A stretch of DNA of 64,000 bases from Shouchella tritolerans (GTDB lineage: Bacteria > Bacillota > Bacilli > Bacillales > Bacillaceae_D): positions 62,001 through 126,000 of the forward strand of contig NZ_JAODPB010000001.1 of NCBI RefSeq assembly GCF_025770735.1, written 5' to 3'. The first letter of the stretch is position 1, and every line of letters begins with the position of its first letter. Positions 34,490 to 43,581 of the stretch are shown in pieces. The notes below the pieces were generated by a model. That model ran no database searches, was not told where the DNA came from, and saw only the letters and a program-made list of their open reading frames with translations. A program made the translations under genes and the position numbers.

Positions 34490-35902
34490 TTGACGATTGA
34501 GCGTTTTTTAGAAGAGATTAAACAAAAAATGAAAGCAGAGAACCGGATTTTAACGAAAAAGGCGGACCGTAGTAGTTATGGCTATGATGCGTCGTTTGGC
34601 TACTACTTACCTGATCTTGTGATCCAGCCAACCGCCACTGAAGAAGTAGCTGCGGTCATGAAGTTAGCCAATCAGTACTTAATCCCCGTCTATCCAAGGG
34701 GGCAAGGGACAAGTTTAAGCGGTGGCCCACTTCCAGTTAAAGGAGGGGTTGTTCTTGATTTATCCCAGTGGAACGACAAGCTGGAGATTGACAAAGAAGA
34801 CATGGTGGCCATTGTCTCTCCGGGAGTGATCACAGCAAACATTGACGCTGCCGCAAGGGCGATTGGCTTTATGTACCCGCCTGACCCAAGTAGCTCTCAT
34901 GTATCAACCATTGGCGGAAATCTTGCCGAAAATGCAGGAGGGCCTAGAGGACTGAAGTATGGCGTAACGAAAGATTATGTCCTCGGCTTAGAAGTGGTAA
35001 CACCAGAAGGAGAAATCATTCGTACAGGGGGAAGAACGGTTAAAAACGTGACCGGCTATGACTTAACAAAGCTCATTGTTGGTTCAGAAGGGACGCTTGG
35101 GATCATCACCGAAGCAACACTCCGCCTCGTTCCCAAACCACCAGCCAGCAAAACAGTAATGGTGCTTTTTGAAGATATTGTCGATTCAGGGCGGGCGATT
35201 TCTAAAGTGTTAACGGCAGGCATTGTTCCAGCCAAAATGGAGCTGATGGACCAACTGTCCATCCAGGCAGTCGAGGCATACGAACCACGGGGTTTGCCAA
35301 CAGATGTAGGGGCTTTGTTGTTAATCGAGCTAGATGGGCACCCAGCATCGATCGCTGAAGAGATGACAAAAGTAAAGGAACTGTGCAGGAGTGTAGGAGC
35401 GAGAACTGTCCAGGTGGCAGAGAATGAAAAAGAAGCGGCCGAATTTTGGCAGGCGCGCAAGCTCGTTTCCCCAGCCATTGTTCGAGTGAAGCCAACGAAA
35501 ATTTCCGAGGATGCCACCGTCCCTCGGAGTAAAATACCGGAAATGTTTCAGCGGTTGAAGGAAATTCGCGAAATGTATCAAATCGATCTTGTCGTGTTTG
35601 GCCATGCTGGCGATGGAAATTTACACCCGAATATCATTGCCGATGCTCGTGATCATGAGGAAATGGAACGAGTGGAAAAAGCAGTGGCCGACATTTTCAC
35701 AGCAGCGGTCGAACTGGGGGGAACCCTTTCAGGGGAGCATGGGATTGGGACGATGAAAGCCCCGTTCATGGAAATGGAAATAGGAAAAGCTGGACTAGAC
35801 ATGATGAAGCGGTTAAAAACAAGCTGGGATCCGAACAACATCTTAAATCCAGGAAAGATATTCCCAGAGCCTGGACAAAGGCTGGTGCTGCGCCATGACT
35901 AA
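34490..35902 (+). CDS. glcD: FAD-linked 2-hydroxyacid oxidase subunit, GlcD type
   Basis: A 470-residue flavoprotein of the FAD_binding_4 / FAD-oxidase C family (GlcD, D-lactate and D-2-hydroxyglutarate dehydrogenases). The flavin-binding loop is VYPRGQGTSLSGGPLPV with STIGGNLAENAGGPRGLKYG; the C-terminal domain has VFGHAGDGNLHPNI and LSGEHGIGTMKAPF. The TTG start follows GAGAGGGGGAG. It has the same length as B. subtilis YsfC (GlcD). With GlcF it feeds electrons from a D-2-hydroxyacid to the quinone pool; glycolate, D-lactate or D-2-hydroxyglutarate are the candidates. Confidence 0.92.
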   Translation: MTIERFLEEIKQKMKAENRILTKKADRSSYGYDASFGYYLPDLVIQPTATEEVAAVMKLANQYLIPVYPRGQGTSLSGGPLPVKGGVVLDLSQWNDKLEIDKEDMVAIVSPGVITANIDAAARAIGFMYPPDPSSSHVSTIGGNLAENAGGPRGLKYGVTKDYVLGLEVVTPEGEIIRTGGRTVKNVTGYDLTKLIVGSEGTLGIITEATLRLVPKPPASKTVMVLFEDIVDSGRAISKVLTAGIVPAKMELMDQLSIQAVEAYEPRGLPTDVGALLLIELDGHPASIAEEMTKVKELCRSVGARTVQVAENEKEAAEFWQARKLVSPAIVRVKPTKISEDATVPRSKIPEMFQRLKEIREMYQIDLVVFGHAGDGNLHPNIIADARDHEEMERVEKAVADIFTAAVELGGTLSGEHGIGTMKAPFMEMEIGKAGLDMMKRLKTSWDPNNILNPGKIFPEPGQRLVLRHD

Positions 35903-37202
35903 ACCGGAACAACTGTTAGCCTATCAAGAGACATTTGACTGTGTGCAGTGCGGCTACTGTCTTCCATCTTGCCCAACGTACTTGAGCATGGAAAAGGAAA
36001 CCCATTCCCCAAGGGGAAGGATTCATTTAGTGAAAATGGCGGCAGAGGGAAAGCTGCCGTTATCTGAGATTGAAGAGCCGATCGATCTTTGCCTTGGTTG
36101 CCGTGCCTGTGAAACCGTCTGCCCAACAAATGTACAGTATGGAAAAATACTCGATTCAGCAAAGGTTGCCCTAAAGGAAGAGCGGAAAACAACGGCCCCT
36201 TGGCATCAGAAAATGATGAAAAAAGCCATGTTTGAAACGGTGTTGCCAAATGACAGGGTTTTACATGCCATTGGAACGGGCCTTTCCCTCTACCAAAAAA
36301 GCGGGGTGGCCCGTATCGCTAGAAAAGCCAAGCTAACACGGATGTTGCCGAAGTCGCTTGCTGCATTCGAAGCAGTGACACCATCGGTTGCTTCTCGAAG
36401 GGAAAGGAAAAACCGTTTGGTCGATGCCAAACCGGAAGGAAACACGGCGCTTCGTGTTGGTTTTTTTAAAGGCTGTTTAATGGATACGATGTTCTCGCAT
36501 ATTAATGATTTAACGATTCAGCTTCTCCAACGTGCTGGCTGTGAAGTGACGGTGATCGAGGAGCAAACTTGTTGTGGCGCTTTGCAAAACCATAGCGGTG
36601 AAAGAGATGTAGCGAAACGCTTGGCCAAGCAAAACATTGAAGCGTTTGAACAGCACGCCTGCGATTACATTGTGAACAGTATTGGCGGCTGTGGGGCCAT
36701 GCTTGTAGAATATGGTGAACTTTTAGCAGATGAGCCGGAATGGAGAGATCGGGCGTCTCGCTTTGCTGAAAAAAATGTCGACAGCAGTGTGATTTTTTCC
36801 CAGCTTCAGCTTCCATTTGCAAAGAAAGTGAACAACGTAGCAACATACCAACCGTCCTGCCATATGGCAAATGTTCAAAAGCGAATAGAAGAACCGGTAA
36901 AGCTGCTTCAATCGATTCCAGGGATTACGTATGTACCGATGAAGGAGAGCGAACTTTGCTGCGGGTCGGCAGGGATCTATAATCTCGTTCATTATGAGCA
37001 ATCGATGGAAATTCTTGATCGAAAAATGGAAAACGTAAAAGCCGTTCAGCCTGAAATCATCGTAACGACAAACCCTGGCTGTCATTTGCAAATGAAGCTC
37101 GGTGTAGAACGGGAAGGACAATCGGAACAAATAAAGGTGGTTCATTTAATTGAACTGCTAGCAGAAGCGTGTGATGTAGGGGGAGGCACAAGAAATGTAT
37201 GA
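35895..37202 (+). CDS. glcF: Iron-sulfur subunit of the 2-hydroxyacid oxidase, GlcF type
   Basis: A 435-residue electron-transfer subunit. Two 4Fe-4S ferredoxin motifs, CVQCGYCLPSCP and CLGCRACETVCP, lie in the first 90 residues; two CCG domains follow (TCCGALQNH; SCHMANVQ with ELCCGSAGIYN). It overlaps glcD by eight bases and lhgO by eight bases, a tightly coupled operon. It matches B. subtilis YsfD (GlcF) in size. Confidence 0.92.
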   Translation: MTKPEQLLAYQETFDCVQCGYCLPSCPTYLSMEKETHSPRGRIHLVKMAAEGKLPLSEIEEPIDLCLGCRACETVCPTNVQYGKILDSAKVALKEERKTTAPWHQKMMKKAMFETVLPNDRVLHAIGTGLSLYQKSGVARIARKAKLTRMLPKSLAAFEAVTPSVASRRERKNRLVDAKPEGNTALRVGFFKGCLMDTMFSHINDLTIQLLQRAGCEVTVIEEQTCCGALQNHSGERDVAKRLAKQNIEAFEQHACDYIVNSIGGCGAMLVEYGELLADEPEWRDRASRFAEKNVDSSVIFSQLQLPFAKKVNNVATYQPSCHMANVQKRIEEPVKLLQSIPGITYVPMKESELCCGSAGIYNLVHYEQSMEILDRKMENVKAVQPEIIVTTNPGCHLQMKLGVEREGQSEQIKVVHLIELLAEACDVGGGTRNV

Positions 37203-38385
37203 TTTTACCATCATTGGCGGCGGAATTGTCGGGTTAGCTGTCGGGCATGCTCTATTTGCCCGTTATCCAAAGGCAAGTGTTTTAATCATTGAAAAAGAGC
37301 AGAAAGTCGCTGCTCATCAAACAGGACATAATAGCGGTGTCATCCATTCAGGGATTTATTATAAGCCAGGCAGTTTTAAAGCGAAGTTTGCAAAAGCGGG
37401 TAACCAATCAATGACTGCATTTTGCCAAAAACATGGCCTTAAAGTAGACATTTGCGGAAAGGTCATTGTCGCTACAAATAAGAAAGAGCTGCCACTGCTT
37501 GATCATCTCTATCAACGAGGGATTGACAATGGCCTCAATCTCCAGATGTTGTCGAAAGAGGAGCTACATGAGGCCGAACCGTATGTAAACGGTCTTGCCG
37601 CGATATCCGTGCCAACAGCCGGGATTGTCAGTTATAAGCAGGTTGCTGAAAAACTCGCTGCTTTAATCATGGAGAAAGGTGGACAGATTCAACTCGGCAC
37701 TACGGTTGAGACCATTTCCGAAAGCAAGGAAGGAGCGATGATTGAAACAGATAAAGGGACATATCACACGAGCTATCTCATTAATTGTGCAGGCTTGCAT
37801 AGTGACCGAATCGCCAAGCTTGCAGGCTATCATGTAGACATGAAGATCGTCCCCTTCCGTGGAGAGTACTATAAGCTCCGACCAGAAAAACGGCATCTTG
37901 TGAAGAACTTAATCTATCCCGTTCCTAATCCTGATTTTCCATTCCTTGGTGTCCATTTCACACGGATGATTGACGGAGAAGTAGATGCAGGGCCAAATGC
38001 GGTTTTAAGCTTTAAGCGGGAAGGCTATAGGAAAGCCGATATCGATTGGAAGGATTTATCTGAGGTCATTCGCTACAAAGGCTTTTGGCAGCTAGCGATT
38101 AAATATTGGAAGGAAGGGACGGAAGAAATGATTCGTTCCTTCAGCAAAAAGAAGTTTGTGGAAAACCTTCAGCAATTGATTCCTGGCATCACCGAGGATG
38201 ATCTAGTTCCAGGACCGAGCGGTGTTCGGGCCCAAGCATTAACGACAGACGGAAAGCTCGTTGACGATTTTCAATTAATCCGTGGGCGAAAAAGCCTGCA
38301 TGTTTGCAATGCCCCGTCCCCTGCTGCTACAGCTTCCCTTGAAATCGGCAAAGCGATTGTAGAGAAAGTTTCCCAATACAAATGA
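37195..38385 (+). CDS. lhgO: L-2-hydroxyglutarate oxidase, LhgO (YgaF) type
   Basis: A 396-residue DAO-family flavoprotein that oxidises L-2-hydroxyglutarate to 2-oxoglutarate and passes electrons to the membrane quinone pool. The N-terminal dinucleotide fold is IIGGGIVGLAVGHAL; HNSGVIHSGIYYKPGSFKAK is the LhgO family motif, and GPSGVRAQALTTDGKLVDDF lies near the C-terminus. Its place after glcDF suggests that the operon oxidises both enantiomers of 2-hydroxyglutarate, or a mix of 2-hydroxyacids. A strong terminator follows. Confidence 0.9.
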   Translation: MYDFTIIGGGIVGLAVGHALFARYPKASVLIIEKEQKVAAHQTGHNSGVIHSGIYYKPGSFKAKFAKAGNQSMTAFCQKHGLKVDICGKVIVATNKKELPLLDHLYQRGIDNGLNLQMLSKEELHEAEPYVNGLAAISVPTAGIVSYKQVAEKLAALIMEKGGQIQLGTTVETISESKEGAMIETDKGTYHTSYLINCAGLHSDRIAKLAGYHVDMKIVPFRGEYYKLRPEKRHLVKNLIYPVPNPDFPFLGVHFTRMIDGEVDAGPNAVLSFKREGYRKADIDWKDLSEVIRYKGFWQLAIKYWKEGTEEMIRSFSKKKFVENLQQLIPGITEDDLVPGPSGVRAQALTTDGKLVDDFQLIRGRKSLHVCNAPSPAATASLEIGKAIVEKVSQYK

Positions 38386-38408
38386 TCCTATTAAAGCTTT
38401 TCCTCAAG

Positions 38409-38441
38409 CGTAGGAGCCGATAAATGGCATCGGCTCCTACG
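38409..38441. terminator. Bidirectional terminator between lhgO and pucR-type gene
   Basis: A perfect 13-bp stem CGTAGGAGCCGAT / ATCGGCTCCTACG with a seven-base loop lies between two convergent genes. Confidence 0.8.
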
Positions 38442-38442
38442 T

Positions 38443-40059
38443 TTATAGCAGCGCCTCCTTTTCCAGCAACAATGGGCGAATAAAGAAAGCAATGCGCAAA
38501 CGCAATGTTTCATCAGGCTTTTTTAAATCATAGCCAAGGAGTTCCTCGCATTTTTTGATGCGGTAAATGACCGTGTTGCGATGGATCGCCATGACTTTTG
38601 CGGTTTCTGCTACTTGGCAATTATGATTGATATAGATGGACAGTGTGCGGGCCAGTTCCACTTGGTCGGGAGTTTCCGGCGTTGCTAAGTTTTGCAAGGC
38701 GGTTTGGCAAAAGGAAGTAAGCTTCTCTGACGGAATCATTTGCAGCATGTCAGCCAGCTCCTGGGCGCGGTACGTTTTGATGAAGCTTTGCAAATGTTCC
38801 CGGTAGCCAGAGTGAAGGGCTGCTGTCGCTTCCTTGTATAAGCTTGGCGCTTCACTCAAGCTGGAAAAGCTGGAAATGCCAAACGATACGGAAGAGCGGA
38901 AGAGCGCCTGTATGTCTTGGTGAATGGTGTCTACTTCCGCAAGCAACTTTGCTTCTTCATTGTTTGAACGGTCACTTTCAATAACGACAACATACACATC
39001 ATTCTTCCAAAACACAAGGCTGTTTGGATACCGTTCGCGAAACAGCCGTACAAGGAGGCTATACAGGTCTTCCTGTTGCTCGAGCGCTTTTTCTTTAGTC
39101 AGCAATCGACTACCGTTATCTAAGCGAGCGGCAATGAATACATAGTGGTTGTCGGCAGAGAAAGGATACGCTTTGCCGTGCTCCTTTTCGAGAGGGCGGC
39201 GCCCTTCGACTAAGTCGGAAAAAAAGCGATTTTGGGCAAGCCGGGCTTGTTGCTCGGCTGCATGAAGCTTCATCAGTTCAAACGACAGGACGTTAGCTGC
39301 TTGTTCAATTGCAAGCGCAAACGGGCAATCGCTTTTTGACGCTGAGCCGAGCACAATCAAGTACCCTTTTCGTGCACAGGCTGTTCGAATCGGAAATACA
39401 GCGCACGGATTCTCGCCCCTTTCCCGCAGGATGGATAGCTGCAACGTCGGCAGCTGTTCGCTTGGAATCAACTCCCGTAGGCGCCAGTATTTTTCAAAAA
39501 AGGAGTCATTCGTGACAGGATCGGAAGACGCGATCATATCCAATTGGTCATTTAACAGCAATGCAGGCACGTTGAGCATAGAGGCCAATTGTACGACAAC
39601 AGATGTGCCATTTCCGCCAGCCACAATCACATCGGCAAAGCGACGGTGGATCTCCAACGCTTGATGGAGCTCTGTCGTCTGCCCTTTTAAAAGAAACTGC
39701 GTTAACTGATGGACGAATTCACTAAAATGAATCGTTTCTGGTAGTTCAAACAGAGGCAGATGAAGACGGTTGCATGCGTCAATAACAACGGCAGGGATCG
39801 TTTTCTCCAGTCGTTTAGTCCGCACCACCAAGCCTGCGCAATTTTGCTTTGATAGTTCCTGGACAAAGGCAACAAGGGAATACGGATGCCCCTTTTTAAG
39901 AGTGGCAGCGAGCAGCAATTGATGAGGTTCCATGTAGGTACCTGGATCAAAGGAATGAATCATATTGGCAGAACGAAGCGGCTTATCGAGTCCACGTTTG
40001 CCTGCGAGCAGACGGGCCTTTGCAAAAGCAGGCAGCATCAACAAGTCTTTCATTTGCAT
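38443..40059 (-). CDS. PucR family transcriptional regulator
   Basis: A 538-residue regulator. The N-terminal PucR domain (about 1-125) contains MIHSFDPGTYMEPHQLLLAA, a GGDEF-like middle region follows, and the C-terminus is the PucR helix-turn-helix: INHNCQVAETAKVMAIHRNTVIYRIKKCEELLG. Start at 40059 follows AAGGTGAT; GTG 40068 and ATG 40053 are alternatives. PucR activates purine catabolism in B. subtilis, but relatives control many catabolic operons; here it converges on the hydroxyacid-oxidase operon and its target is unknown. Confidence 0.87.
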   Translation of the reverse strand: MQMKDLLMLPAFAKARLLAGKRGLDKPLRSANMIHSFDPGTYMEPHQLLLAATLKKGHPYSLVAFVQELSKQNCAGLVVRTKRLEKTIPAVVIDACNRLHLPLFELPETIHFSEFVHQLTQFLLKGQTTELHQALEIHRRFADVIVAGGNGTSVVVQLASMLNVPALLLNDQLDMIASSDPVTNDSFFEKYWRLRELIPSEQLPTLQLSILRERGENPCAVFPIRTACARKGYLIVLGSASKSDCPFALAIEQAANVLSFELMKLHAAEQQARLAQNRFFSDLVEGRRPLEKEHGKAYPFSADNHYVFIAARLDNGSRLLTKEKALEQQEDLYSLLVRLFRERYPNSLVFWKNDVYVVVIESDRSNNEEAKLLAEVDTIHQDIQALFRSSVSFGISSFSSLSEAPSLYKEATAALHSGYREHLQSFIKTYRAQELADMLQMIPSEKLTSFCQTALQNLATPETPDQVELARTLSIYINHNCQVAETAKVMAIHRNTVIYRIKKCEELLGYDLKKPDETLRLRIAFFIRPLLLEKEALL

Positions 40060-40566
40060 GTAGATCACCTTATTAGAAATAGATGGTAGAGGCTATGTTA
40101 AGTATACGGTTCAGCGGCAGTTTGGAGGAAAAGGATGTAAAGAAATGTAACAGGAATTATGAACTTTTCCTGTTGGAACAATTATATATACAAGGTACTA
40201 ATGCCACATCTAAACAAACACAAACGCCTGTACTTGCCTCAATCAGAAACGAGGTGATCATTGCCAAGACCGTCCCGGCATAAACGACTGTCCATTTACA
40301 TGAAGAAGAGCATGTACGGTTTTCTTTCTGAGTTAATCGTATATCGTAAGGGGCTTTTCGGATTTGACTGCTAAAAAAAGAAGCAATGATTGACACTGGA
40401 AGACATATAATATAGCCGGATCGTATTTTATTATTACAAAAAATTTATAATTGATAAAAAGGGTTTATCATTCTCTGTGGGAAAATATAGTAACGTCTTA
40501 TAAAAGATTCTTTTACGCAGGCTAAATCTTTTGTAAGACGACTATATTTAGAGGAGAGTTGCTGAA
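40060..40566. other. Non-coding stretch upstream of the secreted-protein gene
   Basis: No supported gene. A TATAGT hexamer at 40486-40491 is a plausible -10 for the gene at 40567, but its -35 is weak. TTGACA at 40390-40395 with TATAGC 15 bases later is another weak candidate. The 5' stem-loop at 40495-40539 is listed separately. Confidence 0.4.
40495..40539 (+). promoter_or_regulatory. 5'-leader stem-loop of the secreted-protein gene
   Basis: GTCTTATAAAAGATT and AATCTTTTGTAAGAC form a 15-bp stem (one G-T pair) with a 15-base loop. It begins a few bases after a predicted -10 box, so the transcript would start with this hairpin, 12 bases before the ribosome site. Confidence 0.5.
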
Positions 40567-41298
40567 TTGAAGAAATTTTTAGTGTCCTTTATCATGATTA
40601 CTTTGTTAGCAAGTGGAATGGCAGGAGTGGTCAATGCTGAAAGTACCAAGGAAGCAGAATTGAATTTGAATAAACTTAAGGACGATTACGAGGCTTGGTT
40701 CAAAGAAGAAGTTTCAAATTCGGTAAATGAAGAATTAATTGAAAGTTATAGTCAATACAATGAACTGTCTGAAGAAGAGCAATTGAAATTTATTGATTAT
40801 TTATACAACCCAGAAATACAGGAAACGGTTATGGAGGCCTTTTCAAATGAAATGGAGGTAACAAACGTCGAACGTGTTTCTGAAAAGCTAGATGGTTATG
40901 AGGATATAGTCATCACTACAGAAATAGTGACGCCTACTGTTGGTGAGGATCAAGAGTTTGGTATCATGGCAAATAGAACGGCTAAATATTGGCGCTATGT
41001 TACCTTTTTAGGAATTAAAGTTTTCCAAACAACTTCGACTGTTGACTATTCCCATAATGGTAGTAGAGTTACTAGTGTTGGGGCAGGCGATCACTATGTT
41101 TCCAGGAACTTAAATCCGACATTAAATATTTCTTGGAGCGGTAAAAGACAGTCATATACATCAACCCGTGCTCAATCTAGAGTTCATATGCAATGGAACT
41201 TTATTCACAAAGGGCTAGGTATCACGTATGGCGCAGGAGAACTTGGTGTGTGGGGAAATCATAAGAATCAGGCTGGAGGTTGGTTTTATGCAGACTAA
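40567..41298 (+). CDS. Secreted protein of unknown function, 243 aa
   Basis: A clear signal peptide (LVSFIMITLLASGMAGVVNA, cleavage after Ala24) precedes an acidic alpha-helical segment (about 25-105) and a basic, aromatic-rich C-terminal domain (about 135-243) with SWSGKRQSYTSTRAQSRVH and ending GGWFYAD. I do not recognise the family. The TTG start follows GAGGAG ten bases upstream. The negative-then-positive layout resembles a propeptide followed by a mature secreted domain, but this is only an impression. It overlaps a 44-residue membrane-peptide gene. Lower GC than its neighbours. Confidence 0.72.
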   Translation: MKKFLVSFIMITLLASGMAGVVNAESTKEAELNLNKLKDDYEAWFKEEVSNSVNEELIESYSQYNELSEEEQLKFIDYLYNPEIQETVMEAFSNEMEVTNVERVSEKLDGYEDIVITTEIVTPTVGEDQEFGIMANRTAKYWRYVTFLGIKVFQTTSTVDYSHNGSRVTSVGAGDHYVSRNLNPTLNISWSGKRQSYTSTRAQSRVHMQWNFIHKGLGITYGAGELGVWGNHKNQAGGWFYAD

Positions 41299-41422
41299 TA
41301 AACAAAGAGCATCTTTAAAAACGGGCCAGAAAATTGTTTATTTTTTTGTTCTTCCTATTGTAGTCTTAGCCGTAGTCTTAAGTATTTTAGGCGTAGTCAC
41401 TTTCAATTTATTTTTATTTTAA
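41288..41422 (+). CDS. Small single-helix membrane peptide, 44 aa
   Basis: The ATG lies inside the end of the secreted-protein gene, in another frame (11-base overlap), with GGAGGT nine bases upstream. The peptide has a basic N-terminus (MQTNKQRASLKTGQK) and one strong membrane helix (about 18-44). The ribosome site, overlap and clean topology favour a real, translationally coupled gene. Immunity, chaperone or anchoring roles for the secreted partner are guesses. Confidence 0.5.
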   Translation: MQTNKQRASLKTGQKIVYFFVLPIVVLAVVLSILGVVTFNLFLF

Positions 41423-41602
41423 AAGAAAATAGGCATGGCTTCCTCAGCTTGTTGACAGGGTTAAGATGGTCGACGGGCTTTTTTGTGTGCAGAAAAGGAT
41501 CCCGATTAAGTTCAGCCAATATGTATTTTGCTTTTTTAGTAAGGTAGAAATGAATGGGAAGATTGCTCGATTTTTTTACTTAGTGTATTTTTCTATGGCA
41601 CG

Positions 41603-41643
41603 AATGGCATCACGCGTAATCGGCGATGCCATTTTGTTTTTTT
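41603..41643 (+). terminator. Terminator after the secreted-protein/peptide pair
   Basis: AATGGCATC and GATGCCATT form the stem, with a short inner stem and TTTTGTTTTTTT following on the plus strand. It lies before the convergent mdxD gene. Confidence 0.7.
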
Positions 41644-41653
41644 ACTTGTCTAC

Positions 41654-43411
41654 TTAACCACGTTTTGTATCGTCGGCAGAATGGAGAAGCAAAAAGTGCT
41701 CGCCTTCAATGTGGAGCTCTTCGCTTTGCAATGGGCTTTCGCAAATGACATCGACAAATGCATGGCTTTTTAATGAGTTAGGAAGTTTGATCGTTGCTTC
41801 TGTTTTGCTGCGGTTAACCGCAAATAAAAGCAGCTCTCCGCCTGCCGACGTAGAATACAACAGCACATCCTCTGTGCCTGAGTCATAAAATTGCAATGTG
41901 TCATAGGTGCCCATTGCTTGGTGAGTTTTGCGGATCTTAATTAGTTTTTGCAAAAATTGGAATAGTTCTCGATCTTGTTGGTCTTCTTCCCACACCATGC
42001 ACGCGCGGCAGCCAGGGTCATTTTCTCCGGCCATGCCGATTTCATCTCCGTAATAAATGCAAGGTGAGCCAGGAAAGGAAAATAGCAGTAAATAGGAAAG
42101 TTTGACTAACTGTTTGTTGCCTCCACATGCTGTTAAAATTCTTGGTGTGTCATGGCTGCCAAGCAAATTGAACTGGACTTCGTTCACCAATTTTGGGTAA
42201 CTGTACAAATGTTTTGTAACCGCATGTTGAAAAGTCGATGCGCTTTTGCCGTGTTGGACAAAGTCAAAAATCGCGTCAGTGAGCGGATAGTTCATGACCC
42301 CATCGAATTGGTCTCCTTGCAGCCAAGGGTAAGCGTTATGCCATATTTCACCGAGAATATACAAATCTGGTTTTAATGCTTTGACTCTTTTGCGAAACTC
42401 ACGCCAGAAGGCATGGTCGACTTCATTGGCGACATCCAAACGCCAACCGTCAATGTCAAACTCCTTAATCCAATACGTAGCTACGTTCAATAAATAGTCC
42501 CTTACTTTTTCATTTGCTGTATTTAGTTTTGGCATTAAAGGGGTAAAGGCGAACGTATCGTAATTAGGTGGTTCCTCTGCCCGAACGGGAAATTGGCGGA
42601 TATGAAACCAATCGATATATTCTGATTCCTGCTGGTGTTTGAGTACATCTTGAAAAGGTGGAAAGTACAGGCCAGCATGGTTGAAGACGGCATCAAGCAT
42701 GACACGAATGCCGCGCGTATGGCATTCATCCACAAGCCGTTTAAGTGTCGTTTCATCTCCAAATTGGGGATCTACTTTTAAATAATCAATCGTATCGTAT
42801 TTATGGTTGGAAAACGCTTTAAAGATTGGCGTTAAATAAATGCCGTTAATCCCTAGTTTCTGCAAATAATCAAGACGGTCTACAATCCCTTGAAGATCGC
42901 CGCCGAAATAATTGGTTGCAGTCGGTGGTGCACTTCCCCAAGCCAATGTATTTTCAGGGTCACGGGAATGATCGCCATTGGCAAAACGTTCAGGAAAGAT
43001 TTGATACCAGACCGTTTCTTTTACCCATTCAGGCGGTGTAAACAAATCGGCTTGATTCATATAGGGAAAACAAAAATAATCGCTTATGTCTTTTGCTAGC
43101 GTATCGGAAAACCCACTTTCTCCATAGTAAATCGTCTCATCTTTTACCTTCATTTCGAACCCGTAACGGAGGCGATGGTAGGGCGGGTTCACTTCCACAG
43201 ACCAATAATCATGTTCTCCATCGGCCCCTGCGTGTGTCATTGTTTTTTTGGCAGTTACCCATTCGTTATCCGCCCAATCGTAAGGATCTCCATAAATAAG
43301 CATGACCTCGTGAGCATCGTCTTTGCGCGTGCGAAGACGGATGTGGATCGTGTCTTTGTCATAAGCGTAAGCATCTTCACTTTTCGGGCGATGGTAGATC
43401 GCTGCTTTCAT
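41654..43411 (-). CDS. mdxD: Maltogenic amylase/neopullulanase-type glycoside hydrolase (GH13)
   Basis: A 585-residue cytoplasmic enzyme that cleaves maltodextrins and cyclodextrins. An N-terminal CBM34-type domain (about 1-125) precedes the GH13 barrel: YFGGDLQGIVDRLDYL, LDAVFNHAG (region I), GWRLDVANEVD (nucleophile Asp), ILGEIWHNAY (acid/base Glu) and LLGSHDTPRIL (third Asp). No signal peptide is present, fitting intracellular hydrolysis of imported dextrins. The size and neighbourhood match B. subtilis YvdF/MdxD. GAAGGGAG lies 12 bases before the ATG. It is divergent from mdxEFG. Confidence 0.92.
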   Translation of the reverse strand: MKAAIYHRPKSEDAYAYDKDTIHIRLRTRKDDAHEVMLIYGDPYDWADNEWVTAKKTMTHAGADGEHDYWSVEVNPPYHRLRYGFEMKVKDETIYYGESGFSDTLAKDISDYFCFPYMNQADLFTPPEWVKETVWYQIFPERFANGDHSRDPENTLAWGSAPPTATNYFGGDLQGIVDRLDYLQKLGINGIYLTPIFKAFSNHKYDTIDYLKVDPQFGDETTLKRLVDECHTRGIRVMLDAVFNHAGLYFPPFQDVLKHQQESEYIDWFHIRQFPVRAEEPPNYDTFAFTPLMPKLNTANEKVRDYLLNVATYWIKEFDIDGWRLDVANEVDHAFWREFRKRVKALKPDLYILGEIWHNAYPWLQGDQFDGVMNYPLTDAIFDFVQHGKSASTFQHAVTKHLYSYPKLVNEVQFNLLGSHDTPRILTACGGNKQLVKLSYLLLFSFPGSPCIYYGDEIGMAGENDPGCRACMVWEEDQQDRELFQFLQKLIKIRKTHQAMGTYDTLQFYDSGTEDVLLYSTSAGGELLLFAVNRSKTEATIKLPNSLKSHAFVDVICESPLQSEELHIEGEHFLLLHSADDTKRG

Positions 43412-43505
43412 TCAAAACAAGCTCCCTTCTAAACGAGAATCGTAAGCGTTTTCTTGATTGTTATTTTCAGCCTATGAGATGAAGGAGTGAAAGTCAAGAG
43501 AAAAG

Positions 43506-43517
43506 GCAAACGTTTGC
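43506..43517. promoter_or_regulatory. Palindromic LacI-type operator, probable MdxR site
   Basis: GCAAACGTTTGC is a perfect 12-bp palindrome with the central CG of LacI/GalR operators. It lies between divergent mdxD and mdxE and probably binds the LacI-type regulator encoded downstream. A cre-like sequence (CGTAAGCGTTTTCT) also occurs at about 43441-43454. Confidence 0.65.
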
Positions 43518-43581
43518 AATATAATTAAAATAAAATAGTTGTTTTCGAGAAATGAACATAATATAATGGCGTTAAAAGCAC

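Noticed and set aside
40083-40283. A 66-codon frame in the gap upstream of the secreted-protein gene.
   Set aside because: No ribosome site, no recognisable motif, and an atypical composition.
41466-41657. A 63-codon frame between the small membrane peptide and mdxD.
   Set aside because: It contains the terminator hairpin and T-run at 41603-41643, so it is unlikely to be coding.
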